From Caulobacter rhizosphaerae (GTDB lineage: Bacteria > Pseudomonadota > Alphaproteobacteria > Caulobacterales > Caulobacteraceae): 64,000 bases of DNA. Under the pieces are notes generated by a model that was given only the letters and a program-made list of their open reading frames with translations, was not told where the DNA came from and searched no databases. Made by a program: the position numbers and the translations under genes. Numbering within the stretch: position 1 is the first letter of the stretch; every line of letters begins with the position of its first letter. Positions 16,916 through 24,920 of this stretch are shown here, piece by piece. The stretch lies in the NCBI RefSeq assembly GCF_010977555.1, contig NZ_CP048815.1:744001-808000 (forward strand), written 5' to 3'.

Positions 16916-17694
16916 GCGGGATCTCCAAGGTCGAGGCCGACGAACACGCCGTCGGCGATCAGGGCGGCGAACAAGGACGCCAGGTCGGCGGCGGGATCGG
17001 CCTGCGCGGCGGCGGTGATCGCCTCGCCCAGGGCGGCGCCGTCACGGGCGGAGGCCAGGAAGGCGAAGCCGGCCGCGTCAAGCCGGCGGCTATGGACGAC
17101 GTGGTCGGGGCGGACGACCAGCGCGCCCTGCGGATCCTCGGACAGCGTCATCTCGCCCGGCGCCGGCTCGCGAGCCGCCAGCCACAGGCCAGGCAGACCG
17201 CTGTCGAACCAGGCGAAGGCCAGGCTGGGATGCAGGCGCGGGCGAGCGGCGGCCAGGATGTCCGGGGCCAGGGCGAAGGCCTCCGCGGCCAGGGGCTCGG
17301 CCTCCGGCGCGAACAGGGCGGTGGTCCACATCCGGTCAAGCTGGGCCATGGCCGGCAGATAGGGCAGGTCGCCGGCCGGCGGGAAGCGCTCCAGCCAGTC
17401 CGCGAAGGCCTCGCCATAGGCCAGCAGGGCGGCGCTGGCGGGCGGATGCTCGCGGGCGAACAGGGCGGCGGCGGCGCGGAACCAGTCGTCGCCGACCAGG
17501 CTGGCCACGGTCGGGAAATTGGCCGCCAGGGCGTCGACGCAGCCCTTGGCGATGGTGTTGCGGTAGACTGCCAGGCCGGCGGGCTCGGCCTCGCCTACCC
17601 GATCGCCGCCTGGCAGCCAGCCAGCGATCGGGTCGGCGGTGCGCGCGTGGAGCGCCGCCACGAAGGCGTCCTGGAACTGGCCCAGCTCAGACAT
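16912..17694 (-). CDS. bufC: DUF2063 (putative DNA-binding domain) protein, BufC-like
   Basis: This 260-residue protein belongs to the family once annotated as DUF2063/putative DNA-binding. Its N-terminal helical region [14 protein letters not shown]...[28 protein letters not shown] is diagnostic, followed by [23 protein letters not shown] and a C-terminal winged-helix-like part. In bufferin systems this protein partners the DUF692 oxygenase to recognise or modify the DUF2282 peptide. It overlaps the end of bufB by eight bases, so the two are probably made in fixed proportion. Confidence 0.88.
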   Translation of the reverse strand: MSELGQFQDAFVAALHARTADPIAGWLPGGDRVGEAEPAGLAVYRNTIAKGCVDALAANFPTVASLVGDDWFRAAAALFAREHPPASAALLAYGEAFADWLERFPPAGDLPYLPAMAQLDRMWTTALFAPEAEPLAAEAFALAPDILAAARPRLHPSLAFAWFDSGLPGLWLAAREPAPGEMTLSEDPQGALVVRPDHVVHSRRLDAAGFAFLASARDGAALGEAITAAAQADPAADLASLFAALIADGVFVGLDLGDPA

Positions 17695-18547
17695 GGGCCG
17701 GTTCCTGCACCGGCTGGGGACAGGCGCATGCGCCTGTCCCCGTCAGCAGTCCATGCGCCCGGTCCCGCTCGGCCATCAGCACCGCGAAGGCCGGGATGTC
17801 GTCGTCACGCTCGATCAGGGTCGGGCGCGGGCCGATGCGGTCGATCAGGCGGCGGTAGAGCGCCCAGACAGGTTCGGCCACCGGCGCGCCGTGGGTGTCG
17901 ATCAGCAGGGCCGAACCGCCCTCATCGGCGCCGTGGCCGGCCAGGTGGATCTCGCCGATCGCCTCGGCGGGCAGGGCGTCCAGATAGGCCTGGGCCGCGT
18001 AGCCCAGGTTGCTGGCGCTGACGAACACGTTGTTGACGTCGACCAGCAGGCCGCAGCCGGTGCGGCGGGCCAGCTGCGCCAGGAAATCGGTCTCGTCGAG
18101 GTCATGGCCGGTCAGCGGCAAGTACAGCGACGGGTTCTCGACCAGGATCGTCCGGCCGAGGGCGTCCTGGGTGCGGCCGATGTTGCCGGCGATGCGGTCC
18201 AGGGCGGCGCGGGTGCGGGGGAAGGGCAGGAGGTCGGGCTGGTGGACGCCGCGCCAGGCGCTCCAGGCCAGGTGCTCTGAGACCACGAACGGCTCGAACC
18301 GGTCGGCCAGGGCCTTGAGGGCGGCCAGGTGGGTCGGGTCCGGATCGGCGTCGGCGGCCAGGGACAGGCCCACCCCGTGCAGCGACAGCGGATGCTGGCG
18401 ACGGATCGCCTCCAGCGCCCGCAGGCGCGGCCCGCCGGCGGCCATGTAGTTCTCGGGATGGACCTCGAACCACAGCCCCTCGTCCTCGGCCGCGAGGGCG
18501 TCGGCATAGTGCTGCGGCTTGAGGCCGAGGCCGGCGGTGGGGCGCAT
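17687..18547 (-). CDS. bufB: DUF692 multinuclear-iron enzyme, BufB-like
   Basis: This 286-residue TIM-barrel protein is from the DUF692 family. Members hold two or three iron ions and oxidatively modify cysteines of a partner peptide. Metal-binding stretches seen are SLHGVGLSLA, SEHLAWSAW, ENPSLYLPL, LLVDVNNVFVSASNLG, EIHLAGH and the HGAPV loop. The last ~17 residues ([17 protein letters not shown]) are encoded across a perfect 26-bp palindrome (17716-17741), and the tail seems to come from repeat insertion. A hairpin separates it from bufA. Confidence 0.92.
   Translation of the reverse strand: MRPTAGLGLKPQHYADALAAEDEGLWFEVHPENYMAAGGPRLRALEAIRRQHPLSLHGVGLSLAADADPDPTHLAALKALADRFEPFVVSEHLAWSAWRGVHQPDLLPFPRTRAALDRIAGNIGRTQDALGRTILVENPSLYLPLTGHDLDETDFLAQLARRTGCGLLVDVNNVFVSASNLGYAAQAYLDALPAEAIGEIHLAGHGADEGGSALLIDTHGAPVAEPVWALYRRLIDRIGPRPTLIERDDDIPAFAVLMAERDRAHGLLTGTGACACPQPVQEPAHV
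17716..17741. repeat. 26-bp perfect palindrome inside the 3' end of bufB
   Basis: This is identical to the intergenic copy at 38423-38448. Here it is translated in frame near the bufB C-terminus, giving a short cysteine-containing tail. Confidence 0.88.
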
Positions 18548-18570
18548 GGTCGCTTCCTGGAAGCTGGGTG

Positions 18571-18612
18571 GCTGTCATCCCGGACAGCGCGGCGCGCCTC
18601 CGGGATGACAGC
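18571..18612. repeat. Hairpin between bufA and bufB
   Basis: Perfect 13-base arms, GCTGTCATCCCGG/CCGGGATGACAGC, surround a 16-base GC-rich loop within the operon. It could stabilise the short bufA transcript relative to the downstream genes or cause partial termination. The arm core is shared with 469-505. Confidence 0.75.
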
Positions 18613-18629
18613 GGAAGAAAAGGGGGCGC

Positions 18630-18917
18630 TTAGGCCTTGGGCGTCAGCGAGCCCATGCCGTTCGGGGTCTTGATGCTGGTGCAGGTGCCCTTGGCGACCT
18701 TCTTCCAGGCGTCACCCTGATAGTCGGCCTTGGAGGTGCCCGCGCACGAGGTGCCGGCGCCGGCCTTGCAGTCGTTGTGGCCGGCCTTGGCCACGCCGTA
18801 GCACTTTTCCATCTCGACCTTGGCTGGCTTCATGTCGTCGCGGGCCATGGCGGCGCCGGCGCTCAGGGCGAAGACGGCGGCGAGGGCGAGGGCGGGGGTC
18901 TTGGTCACGAGGCTCAT
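18630..18917 (-). CDS. bufA: DUF2282 bufferin-type precursor peptide, BufA-like
   Basis: This 95-residue secreted precursor has a Sec-type signal peptide (residues ~1-26, ending AAMARDD). The mature part contains the DUF2282 cysteine array: [19 protein letters not shown] and KGTCTS, i.e. four cysteines. In bufferins of this family, DUF692 enzymes convert some cysteines to heterocycles that bind copper, sequestering it in the periplasm. It is the first gene of the minus-strand cluster, just downstream of a predicted sigma-F promoter. GAAGGAAAC supports the start. Confidence 0.9.
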   Translation of the reverse strand: MSLVTKTPALALAAVFALSAGAAMARDDMKPAKVEMEKCYGVAKAGHNDCKAGAGTSCAGTSKADYQGDAWKKVAKGTCTSIKTPNGMGSLTPKA

Positions 18918-18992
18918 GGGAACGTTTCCTTCGTCGGTTCTGGCCGCGCCCGGCGCCGTTCGTCGGCCCGTCCTGCGCGGTCAAGGAGGAGT

Positions 18993-19018
18993 TACGGACG
19001 GGGGCGGCGAAAGGTTAC
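18993..19018 (-). promoter_or_regulatory. Predicted sigma-F promoter of the buf cluster
   Basis: On the minus strand GTAACC (19013-19018) is followed after 16 bases by CGTA (18993-18996). This matches the architecture of the divergent sigF promoter (GTAACC, 16 bases, CGAA), with one change in the -10. Confidence 0.7.
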
Positions 19019-19096
19019 ACCGGTATCCGAACAAAAAATCCGGGACCCGAAAACCGCCTCGTGCCGAAAGCCCTTTCCCGCCGTGCGCAGGCGCGT

Positions 19097-19122
19097 GTAA
19101 CCATCGGCCCGTCTCGCGCGAA
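19097..19122 (+). promoter_or_regulatory. Predicted sigma-F autoregulatory promoter
   Basis: GTAACC (19097-19102), a 16-base spacer, and CGAA (19119-19122) lie 12 bases before the GTG of sigF. This is the motif known for Caulobacter sigma-F promoters, and it implies positive autoregulation. Confidence 0.75.
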
Positions 19123-19134
19123 CAAGGGGGAGGC

Positions 19135-19677
19135 GTGACGGAAACCGAAGCCGCCCTGAAGGCGCTGATGCTGCTGGGCCTGGACGGCGACGCCCCGGCC
19201 TACCGGCTGCTGCTGTCCCAGCTGGGCGGCCGGCTCCGCGTCTATTTCGAGCGCCGCATGCGCGACGCTCCCGGCGATGTGGAGGACTTGGTGCAGGAGA
19301 CCCTGATGGCGGTGCATACGCGGCGCGCGACCTATGATCGCGCCCAGCCGTTCACCCCGTGGGCCTTCGCCCTGGCGCGCTACAAGCTGATCGACCACTG
19401 GCGGCGTCGCAAGGTGCGGATGACCCTGCCGATCGACGACTATGTCGAGGTCCTGGCCGCCTACGCACCCGAGCCGGGCTCGGCCATGGACCTGGACCGG
19501 GCGCTGGAGACCCTGCCCGAGCGCCAGCGCAAGCTGGTGCGCGACGTCAAGATCGAGGGCCTCAGCCTGGCCCAGGCGGGCGAGCGGGCCGGCGTCTCCG
19601 AGGGCGCGGCCAAGGTCGCCCTGCACCGGGCGCTCAAGAGCCTCGGAGAAAGGATGCGCGGCCGTGCGGACGGATGA
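19135..19677 (+). CDS. sigF: ECF RNA polymerase sigma factor SigF
   Basis: This 180-residue ECF sigma has region 2 (DAPGDVEDLVQETLMAVHTRRATYDRAQPFTPWAFALARYKLIDHWRRRK) and region 4 (LETLPERQRKLVRDVKIEGLSLAQAGERAGVSEGAAKVALHRALKSL). The GTG start lies after AAGGGGGAGG. It is coupled to nrsF with a 14-base overlap and diverges from the bufferin operon, mirroring the Caulobacter sigma-F locus that answers heavy-metal stress such as chromate, cadmium and copper. Confidence 0.92.
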   Translation: MTETEAALKALMLLGLDGDAPAYRLLLSQLGGRLRVYFERRMRDAPGDVEDLVQETLMAVHTRRATYDRAQPFTPWAFALARYKLIDHWRRRKVRMTLPIDDYVEVLAAYAPEPGSAMDLDRALETLPERQRKLVRDVKIEGLSLAQAGERAGVSEGAAKVALHRALKSLGERMRGRADG

Positions 19678-20305
19678 TCTGATCGATCAGCTGGCGGCCG
19701 ACCCGCGCGCCATCCCGGCCGGGGCTGTGCAGCGCCGGTTCGCCGGCGTGGCCGTGGCCACGGCCCTGGCGGCCCTGGTCATGGTGCTGGCCTGGCTGGG
19801 GACGCGTCACGACCTGATGGACGCCATGGCCGGCCGGATGTTCTGGATGAAGGCGGCCTATACCGCCCTGCTGGGCGTGGCGGGCTTCTGGGCCCTGGAA
19901 CGCCTGGCCCGGCCCGAGGGCGCGCCGCGCAAGGCGCTGTTGTTCGGGGCCCTGGTGCTGGCGGTGTTCGTCGGCATGGGCTTGGGCCAATGGCTGGCCG
20001 CCGATGCGGAGCACCGGCGGCTGATGATGATGGGCGGATCCTGGAAGGTCTGCTGCCGCAACATCCTCGCCCTGGCCCTGCCCGGCCTGGCGGCGACCCT
20101 GGCGGTGCTGCGCGGCATGGCCCCGACCCGCCCGGCCCTGACCGGCTTCGCGGCCGGCGCCTTCGCCGGCGGGGTGGCGGCCACGGTCTACGGCCTGCAC
20201 TGCGGCGAGAGCACCATGGTGTTCGTGGGGACCTGGTACACCCTGGGGGTGCTCGGGACCGGCCTGCTGGGCGCGGTGGTGGGGAAGTGGGCGCTGCGGT
20301 GGTGA
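19664..20305 (+). CDS. nrsF: NrsF (DUF1109) membrane anti-sigma factor
   Basis: This 213-residue protein has a short cytoplasmic N-terminus (MRTDDLIDQLAADPRAI) and six predicted membrane helices, as in DUF1109 anti-sigma factors. Conserved cysteines are visible at C130-C131 (KVCCRN) and C180 (GLHCGES). In Caulobacter NrsF a pair of such cysteines is needed for metal sensing. Binding of the N-terminal part is expected to hold SigF at the membrane until metals release it. The GTG start overlaps the sigF 3' end. Confidence 0.9.
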   Translation: MRTDDLIDQLAADPRAIPAGAVQRRFAGVAVATALAALVMVLAWLGTRHDLMDAMAGRMFWMKAAYTALLGVAGFWALERLARPEGAPRKALLFGALVLAVFVGMGLGQWLAADAEHRRLMMMGGSWKVCCRNILALALPGLAATLAVLRGMAPTRPALTGFAAGAFAGGVAATVYGLHCGESTMVFVGTWYTLGVLGTGLLGAVVGKWALRW

Positions 20306-20340
20306 GCGGCTGAACGAAGAAGGGCCGCACGGCTTTCACC

Positions 20341-20398
20341 GGTGCGACCCCTCATCCGTCGGCTGGCGCCGACACCTTCTCCCGCAAGGGGAGAAGGA
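20341..20398. repeat. Intergenic repeat between nrsF and efp
   Basis: It contains GTCGGCTGGCGCCGAC and CCTTCTCCCGCAAGGGGAGAAGG-type hairpins. The second is related to the palindrome at 3023-3043, and the first to GTCGGCGCAGCCGAC at 54872. It lies between convergent genes. Confidence 0.65.
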
Positions 20399-20408
20399 AG
20401 ATGGACCC

Positions 20409-20978
20409 TTAGTCCTTGGCGCGTTCCTGGTACGAGCCGTCCTCGGTCAGGATGATCACCTTGGTGCCGGCGGCGATATAGGGCGGAACCATGGTGCGCA
20501 CGCCGTTGCTGAGCACGGCGGGCTTGTACGACGAGCTGGCGGTCTGGCCCTTCACCGACGGTTCGGTGTCGACGATCTCCAGCACCACCGTGCGCGGCAG
20601 TTCCAGGGCGATCGGCACCTCGTTGTGCGTCGACAGCTGGACGGTCATGCCCTCCTGCAGATAGGCGCCCAGGTCGCCGACCACGTCCTCGGTCGCCACG
20701 AGCTGGTCGTAGCTTTCCGGGTTCATGAAGTGGTAGCCCTCGCCGTCCTGGTACAGGAAGGTGTGGTTGCGCTGGTCGACGAAGGCGCGCTCGACCTGCT
20801 CGGTCGTGCGGTAGCGTTCCGACACCTTCACCCCGTCCGAAATGCGGCGCATGTTCAGCTGGGTGACCGGCGTGCCCTTGCCGGGGTGGATGTTCTCGGC
20901 GTTGAGGACCACGTAGAGCTTGCCGTCCATATCGACGACGGAACCCTTCCTCAGCGAGCTGGCGGCAACTTTAGTCAC
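20409..20978 (-). CDS. efp: Elongation factor P
   Basis: This 189-residue translation factor relieves ribosome stalling at polyproline stretches. It has the three-domain EF-P layout, with K34 in the loop HPGKGTP as the site of beta-lysylation. The GTG start at 20978 ([12 protein letters not shown]) gives the usual length. It diverges from epmA with a 109-bp shared upstream region, so modification enzyme and target may be co-regulated. Confidence 0.96.
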   Translation of the reverse strand: MTKVAASSLRKGSVVDMDGKLYVVLNAENIHPGKGTPVTQLNMRRISDGVKVSERYRTTEQVERAFVDQRNHTFLYQDGEGYHFMNPESYDQLVATEDVVGDLGAYLQEGMTVQLSTHNEVPIALELPRTVVLEIVDTEPSVKGQTASSSYKPAVLSNGVRTMVPPYIAAGTKVIILTEDGSYQERAKD

Positions 20979-21087
20979 GAGTTCGTCCTTGATCCCGCGG
21001 CGGCCCGAAGCCGCGCGAATTTGCGTTGGATATCGCCCTCCTATAGCGATCCTCGCCAAGTTCGCCAGCCCGACCAGGGACTTTCCC

Positions 21088-22137
21088 GTGCAAGCACCCT
21101 CAGCCTCGCCCTGGTGGCGGCCCGAAAACCACGCCGACCGGCGGCCGTTCCTGCTGGCCCGCAACCGGATCAAGGCCGCGTTCCGGGCCTGGTTCGAGGC
21201 GCGCGACTTCCTGGAGGTCGAAACGGCGGCCCTGCAGGTCTCGCCTGGCAACGAGGCCCACCTGCACGCCTTCGAGACCGCCGCCCTGACGCTTTCGGGG
21301 CACAGCGCGCCGCTCTACCTGCACACCTCGCCGGAGTTCTCGTGCAAGAAGCTGCTGGCGGCGGGCGAGCGGCGGATCTTCGATTTCGGCAAGGTCTGGC
21401 GCAACCGCGAGCGCGGGGTGCTGCACCATCCGGAGTTCACCATGCTGGAATGGTACCGGGTGGGTCAGCCCTACCAGGCCTTGATGGACGACTGCGCGGC
21501 CCTGCTGGCCCTGGCGGCGGAAACGGCGGGAACGCTTGAGTTTCGCTTCCGCGGCCAGGCCTGCGATCCGTTCGCCGCGCCTGAACGGCTGACGGTCGCC
21601 GAGGCGTTCGAGCGTCACGCGGGGGTCGACCTGCTGGCCTCGATCGGGGCGGGCGGCGAGACCGACCGCGCGGCCCTGGCGGCGTCGGCGCGCGCCGCCG
21701 GGATCCGCGTCGCCGACGACGACACCTGGGCCGACGTGTTCAGCCGGGTGATCGTCGAGAAGGTCGAGCCCAAGCTCGGCGTCGGCCGCGCGACCATCCT
21801 CTGCGAATATCCGGCCGCCGAGGCCGCGCTGGCCCGGCCCAAGCCCGGCGACCCGCGGGTGGCCGAGCGGTTCGAGCTCTATGCCTGCGGCGTCGAGCTG
21901 GCCAACGCCTTCGGCGAGTTGACCGACGCCGGCGAGCAGCGCCGCCGCTTCGAGGCCGAGATGGACGAGAAGGCCCAGGTCTATGGCGAACGCTATCCAC
22001 TGGACGAGGATTTCCTGGCGGCCCTGGCGATCATGCCCGAGGCCTCCGGCGCGGCCCTGGGCTTCGACCGGCTGGTGATGCTGGCGGCGGGGGCGTCGCG
22101 GGTGGACCAGGTGCTGTGGACGCCGGTGGCGGGGTAG
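21088..22137 (+). CDS. epmA: EF-P--(R)-beta-lysine ligase EpmA
   Basis: This 349-residue class II lysyl-tRNA synthetase-like protein lacks the anticodon-binding domain. Motif 2 is seen in [22 protein letters not shown] and motif 3 in [15 protein letters not shown]. Together with EpmB it attaches beta-lysine to EF-P K34. The GTG at 21088 begins just before the [20 protein letters not shown] homology. It lies head-to-head with efp. Confidence 0.94.
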   Translation: MQAPSASPWWRPENHADRRPFLLARNRIKAAFRAWFEARDFLEVETAALQVSPGNEAHLHAFETAALTLSGHSAPLYLHTSPEFSCKKLLAAGERRIFDFGKVWRNRERGVLHHPEFTMLEWYRVGQPYQALMDDCAALLALAAETAGTLEFRFRGQACDPFAAPERLTVAEAFERHAGVDLLASIGAGGETDRAALAASARAAGIRVADDDTWADVFSRVIVEKVEPKLGVGRATILCEYPAAEAALARPKPGDPRVAERFELYACGVELANAFGELTDAGEQRRRFEAEMDEKAQVYGERYPLDEDFLAALAIMPEASGAALGFDRLVMLAAGASRVDQVLWTPVAG

Positions 22138-22161
22138 GTTCGTCGGCCATTTCCGTCCAAT

Positions 22162-22189
22162 CGTCATTCCCACAAGGGCGGGAATGACG
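22162..22189. terminator. Bidirectional hairpin between epmA and methyltransferase genes
   Basis: Perfect 10-base arms CGTCATTCCC/GGGAATGACG surround an 8-base loop at the convergent junction. No strong T-run follows on either strand, so termination is only inferred. Confidence 0.5.
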
Positions 22190-22212
22190 GCTGATTAGAG
22201 GGGGCGATCAGT

Positions 22213-23043
22213 CTAGGCTCGCCCTCGCACCCTCCAGCACGCCGCCGTGAACCGCGCGGCGCCGTCGATCACAAAGGGCTCGAACCCGCGCCTGGCCGCC
22301 TCGACCACTGCGCGCCGGCGATCCTCGTCCAGGCTCGGCAGGACCAGGCTCACCGGTCCCATGCGGGCGGCGTAGGTGTCCAGGGCCGGCGTCGGCATCG
22401 CGCAGGCGACGTCCAGCGGCTGGAAGTCGACGTCCCGCCAGCCGGCGGCCGACAGGATGGCGCCGACCCGGTCGCGGTCGGCGAAGGCGAACTGGCCTGG
22501 CGCATCGGGGTCGCGCGGCGGCGCCTCGGGCAGCAGCGGCGCGGCGGCGCGCTCGGCCGCCGTCATGAACGGGTTCTCCGCCGCGCCGCGCCAGACGATG
22601 CAGGCCAGGGTCGCGTCCGTCCGTGACGCTCGCCGCAGGTTGGCGAAGGCGACGACGGGATCGTCGAAGAACATCACCCCGAACCGCGAGATCACCGCGT
22701 CGAAGGCGGCGGGCTGGAAGGCGTGCTGCTGGGCGTCGGCGACCAGGAACTCGGTGTTGTCGGCGCCGGTCTCGACAGCCTTCCGCCGCGCAAGCTCGAT
22801 CAGCGGCGCGGAGATGTCGGCGCCGGTGCAGCGGCCTTGCGCGCCCAGGCTCCGCGCCACGGCGAAGGTGGTCGCGCCGGCCCCGCAGCCGATGTCGAGC
22901 ACCGCCGTCGCGCCGTGGACCGCGTCCACCAGCAACGGCTCGAACGGCGCGAACAGCCGATCGAGCATGGCGTTCTGCTCGACCCAGTTCTGGCCAGCCT
23001 GGTTGTTCCAGAGTTCGGCCTGGGCCTGGTTGGCTTGCGTCAT
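22213..23043 (-). CDS. SAM-dependent class I methyltransferase
   Basis: This 276-residue methyltransferase has motif I (VLDIGCGAGATTFAVA), the acidic loop (GADISAPLIELARR), VADAQQHAF and a DAVISRFGVMFF post-I motif. AAGGAGG precedes the ATG at 23043, so the start at 23064 is rejected. It is divergent from a MerR regulator with a MerR-type promoter between them and is the likely target gene. The substrate is not known. Confidence 0.88.
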   Translation of the reverse strand: MTQANQAQAELWNNQAGQNWVEQNAMLDRLFAPFEPLLVDAVHGATAVLDIGCGAGATTFAVARSLGAQGRCTGADISAPLIELARRKAVETGADNTEFLVADAQQHAFQPAAFDAVISRFGVMFFDDPVVAFANLRRASRTDATLACIVWRGAAENPFMTAAERAAAPLLPEAPPRDPDAPGQFAFADRDRVGAILSAAGWRDVDFQPLDVACAMPTPALDTYAARMGPVSLVLPSLDEDRRRAVVEAARRGFEPFVIDGAARFTAACWRVRGRA

Positions 23044-23079
23044 GCGCGGTCCTCCTTGCTTCATCGTGGGCTATGGACG

Positions 23080-23110
23080 AGGCTACGACTTCAAGCCCAC
23101 TTGAGGTCAA
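23080..23110 (-). promoter_or_regulatory. MerR-type promoter and operator
   Basis: On the minus strand TTGACC (23105-23110) and TAGCCT (23080-23085) are 19 bases apart, the over-long spacer typical of MerR-activated promoters. A dyad CTTCAAGCCCACTTGAGG (23089-23106) lies in it and matches 14 of 18 bases of the SoxR box. It would drive the methyltransferase. Confidence 0.75.
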
Positions 23111-23535
23111 TGGTGAAACTTCTCGACATCGCGCAGGTCGCCGGCGCCACGGGAATGGCGGCGTCCAGGCTCCGATATTACGAGGAGAAGGGGCTGATCG
23201 CCTCGGTCGGCCGGCGGGGGCTGAAGCGCTTGTTCGAGGCCGGCGTGCTGGAACGCCTGTCGCTGATCGCCCTGGCCCAGACCGCCGGCTTCTCGCTGGA
23301 CGAGATCGCCGGCATGGTCGACGCGGCGGGCCGGCCGCGCCTGGACCGCGCCCAGCTGTCGGCCAGGGCCGACGACCTGGACCGGACGATCCGCCGCCTG
23401 TCCGCCCTGCGCGACGGCCTGCGCCACGCCGCCGCCTGTCCCGCGCCCAGCCACATGGAATGCCCGACCTTCCGGCGGCTGCTGAAGGGCGCAGTCGAGA
23501 CCCGCCGCCGGACGTTCGTGGAGGACCTCGGTTAG
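23110..23535 (+). CDS. MerR-family transcriptional regulator
   Basis: This 141-residue protein opens with a MerR winged helix (LLDIAQVAGATGMAASRLRYYEEKGLI), followed by FEAGVLERLSLIALAQTAGFSLDEIAGMV and a coiled-coil dimerisation helix. Near the end, C..PSHMEC (two cysteines nine apart) could bind a metal or be redox sensitive. The ATG lies three bases after the dyad of the divergent promoter, so the gene has almost no leader beyond the operator and likely represses itself. Confidence 0.88.
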   Translation: MVKLLDIAQVAGATGMAASRLRYYEEKGLIASVGRRGLKRLFEAGVLERLSLIALAQTAGFSLDEIAGMVDAAGRPRLDRAQLSARADDLDRTIRRLSALRDGLRHAAACPAPSHMECPTFRRLLKGAVETRRRTFVEDLG

Positions 23536-23600
23536 GGCGTATCGACGTCCGGCTCCCGGGGGGCGAAAATCTCGTCCCCCCTAAGCTTTTTTGGCGACAC

Positions 23601-23672
23601 GCTCAGGATGAGGTTTTCTATTCGCCGGGCCTGTAAACTGGTCCTCATCCTGAGCTTGTCGAAGGACGAGGA
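23601..23672. repeat. Degenerate copy of the CTCAGGATGAGG inverted repeat
   Basis: Arms GCTCAGGATGAGG (23601-23613) and CCTCATCCTGAGC (23643-23655) pair perfectly. The right flank continues TTGTCGAAGGACGAGG as in the 33-bp repeat at 8166-8251, while the left flank has diverged. Confidence 0.7.
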
Positions 23673-23747
23673 CCACGCACGGCCTTGAATGTTGCTGGAG
23701 CCCATCGCATTGCGCCGACGGGCCTAATCGGCCATACCGCCGGCCTC

Positions 23748-24788
23748 ATGACCGCCGCCCGCACCCTTCGCAGCGCCGCCGCCCTGGCCGAGGCCGGCCT
23801 GATCGCCCCCGGGCGCCTGGCCGCGCTGGAAGCCGTCGCGGCGCGCTATGCGGTGGCGATCACACCGGACATGGCCGAGCTGATCGACCCGGCCAACCAG
23901 AGCGACCCGATCGGCCGCCAGTTCCTGCCGTCGGAAGCCGAGCTGCTGGAGAGCCCGGGCGAGGTCGCCGACCCGATCGGCGACGCCGCCCACAGCCCGG
24001 TCGAGGGGATCGTTCACCGCTATCCCGACCGCGTGCTGCTGAAACCCACCCACACCTGCGCGGTCTATTGCCGGTTCTGCTTCCGGCGCGAGGTGGTCGG
24101 GCCCGGCGGGGCCGCCAATCTGTCCCCGGACCAGCTGGACGCCGCCTTCGCCTACATCGCCGCCCATCCGGAGATCTGGGAGGTGATCGTCACCGGTGGC
24201 GACCCGCTGGTGCTGTCGCCGCGCCGGCTGGGCGACCTGGGCGAGCGGCTGGCGGCCATCGACCACGTCAAGGTCGTGCGCTTCCATACCCGCGTGCCGG
24301 TGGTCGACCCGGCGGCGGTCACCGACGAAATGGTCGCGGCCCTGAAGGCCAGTGGCAAGACGGTCTATGTGGCCCTGCACGCCAACCACGTTCGCGAGCT
24401 GACCCCGGCGGCCCGCGCCGCGATCGGCCGGATCATCGACGCCGGGATCCCGATGCTGAGCCAGACCGTGCTGCTGAAGGGCGTCAACGACGACCCCGAG
24501 GCGCTGGGCGCCCTGATGCGCGGCTTCGTCGAGAGCCGCATCCGGCCCTACTACCTGCACCACGGCGACCATGCCCCGGGCACCGCCCACCTGCGAACCA
24601 CGGTGGCGGAAGGCCGCGCCCTGATGCGCGCGATCCGCGGCCGGTTCTCGGGCCTGTGCCAGCCGACCTATGTGCTCGACATCCCCGACGGTCACGGCAA
24701 GGTGCCGATCGGTCCGGACTACCTGGCGGTCGACGGCGAGGTGGAGGACCCGAACGGCGGCGCGCACCTGTATCCGCCGAAAGGATAG
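23748..24788 (+). CDS. epmB: Radical SAM EF-P beta-lysylation protein EpmB
   Basis: This 346-residue lysine 2,3-aminomutase-like enzyme makes (R)-beta-lysine for EF-P. It shows the radical SAM cluster C104-C108-C111 (CAVYCRFC), a VTGGDPL motif, and a C-terminal DGHGKVP loop expected to hold PLP through its lysine. The length fits EpmB better than catabolic aminomutases (usually >400). It lies 1.6 kb from epmA on the same strand, separated by the methyltransferase-MerR pair. ATG at 23748 is preferred because homology begins soon after. Confidence 0.9.
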   Translation: MTAARTLRSAAALAEAGLIAPGRLAALEAVAARYAVAITPDMAELIDPANQSDPIGRQFLPSEAELLESPGEVADPIGDAAHSPVEGIVHRYPDRVLLKPTHTCAVYCRFCFRREVVGPGGAANLSPDQLDAAFAYIAAHPEIWEVIVTGGDPLVLSPRRLGDLGERLAAIDHVKVVRFHTRVPVVDPAAVTDEMVAALKASGKTVYVALHANHVRELTPAARAAIGRIIDAGIPMLSQTVLLKGVNDDPEALGALMRGFVESRIRPYYLHHGDHAPGTAHLRTTVAEGRALMRAIRGRFSGLCQPTYVLDIPDGHGKVPIGPDYLAVDGEVEDPNGGAHLYPPKG

Positions 24789-24800
24789 CGCTCGGCGGTT

Positions 24801-24826
24801 GGGGACACGCACAAGTGCATGTCCCC
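24801..24826. repeat. Diverged copy of the 26-bp palindrome
   Basis: GGGGACACGCAC and GTGCATGTCCCC flank AA; the arms have one mismatch. Outer GGGGACA/TGTCCCC bases are shared with the perfect copies but the centre differs. Confidence 0.65.
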
Positions 24827-24861
24827 GTTCCGGGGCTGGAGACCCCAACAACGCGCCAAAC

Positions 24862-24894
24862 GAAAAAGGCCTCCCAGGTGTCCCTGGAAGGCCT
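24862..24894 (-). terminator. Rho-independent terminator of fba
   Basis: On the minus strand a 12-base stem AGGCCTTCCAGG/CCTGGGAGGCCT (one mismatch) with a 4-base loop is followed by TTTTT (24862-24866). It ends 27 bases after the fba stop. Confidence 0.9.
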
Positions 24895-24920
24895 CCTCGT
24901 ATCCTCGAAAGCAGAAGCTC

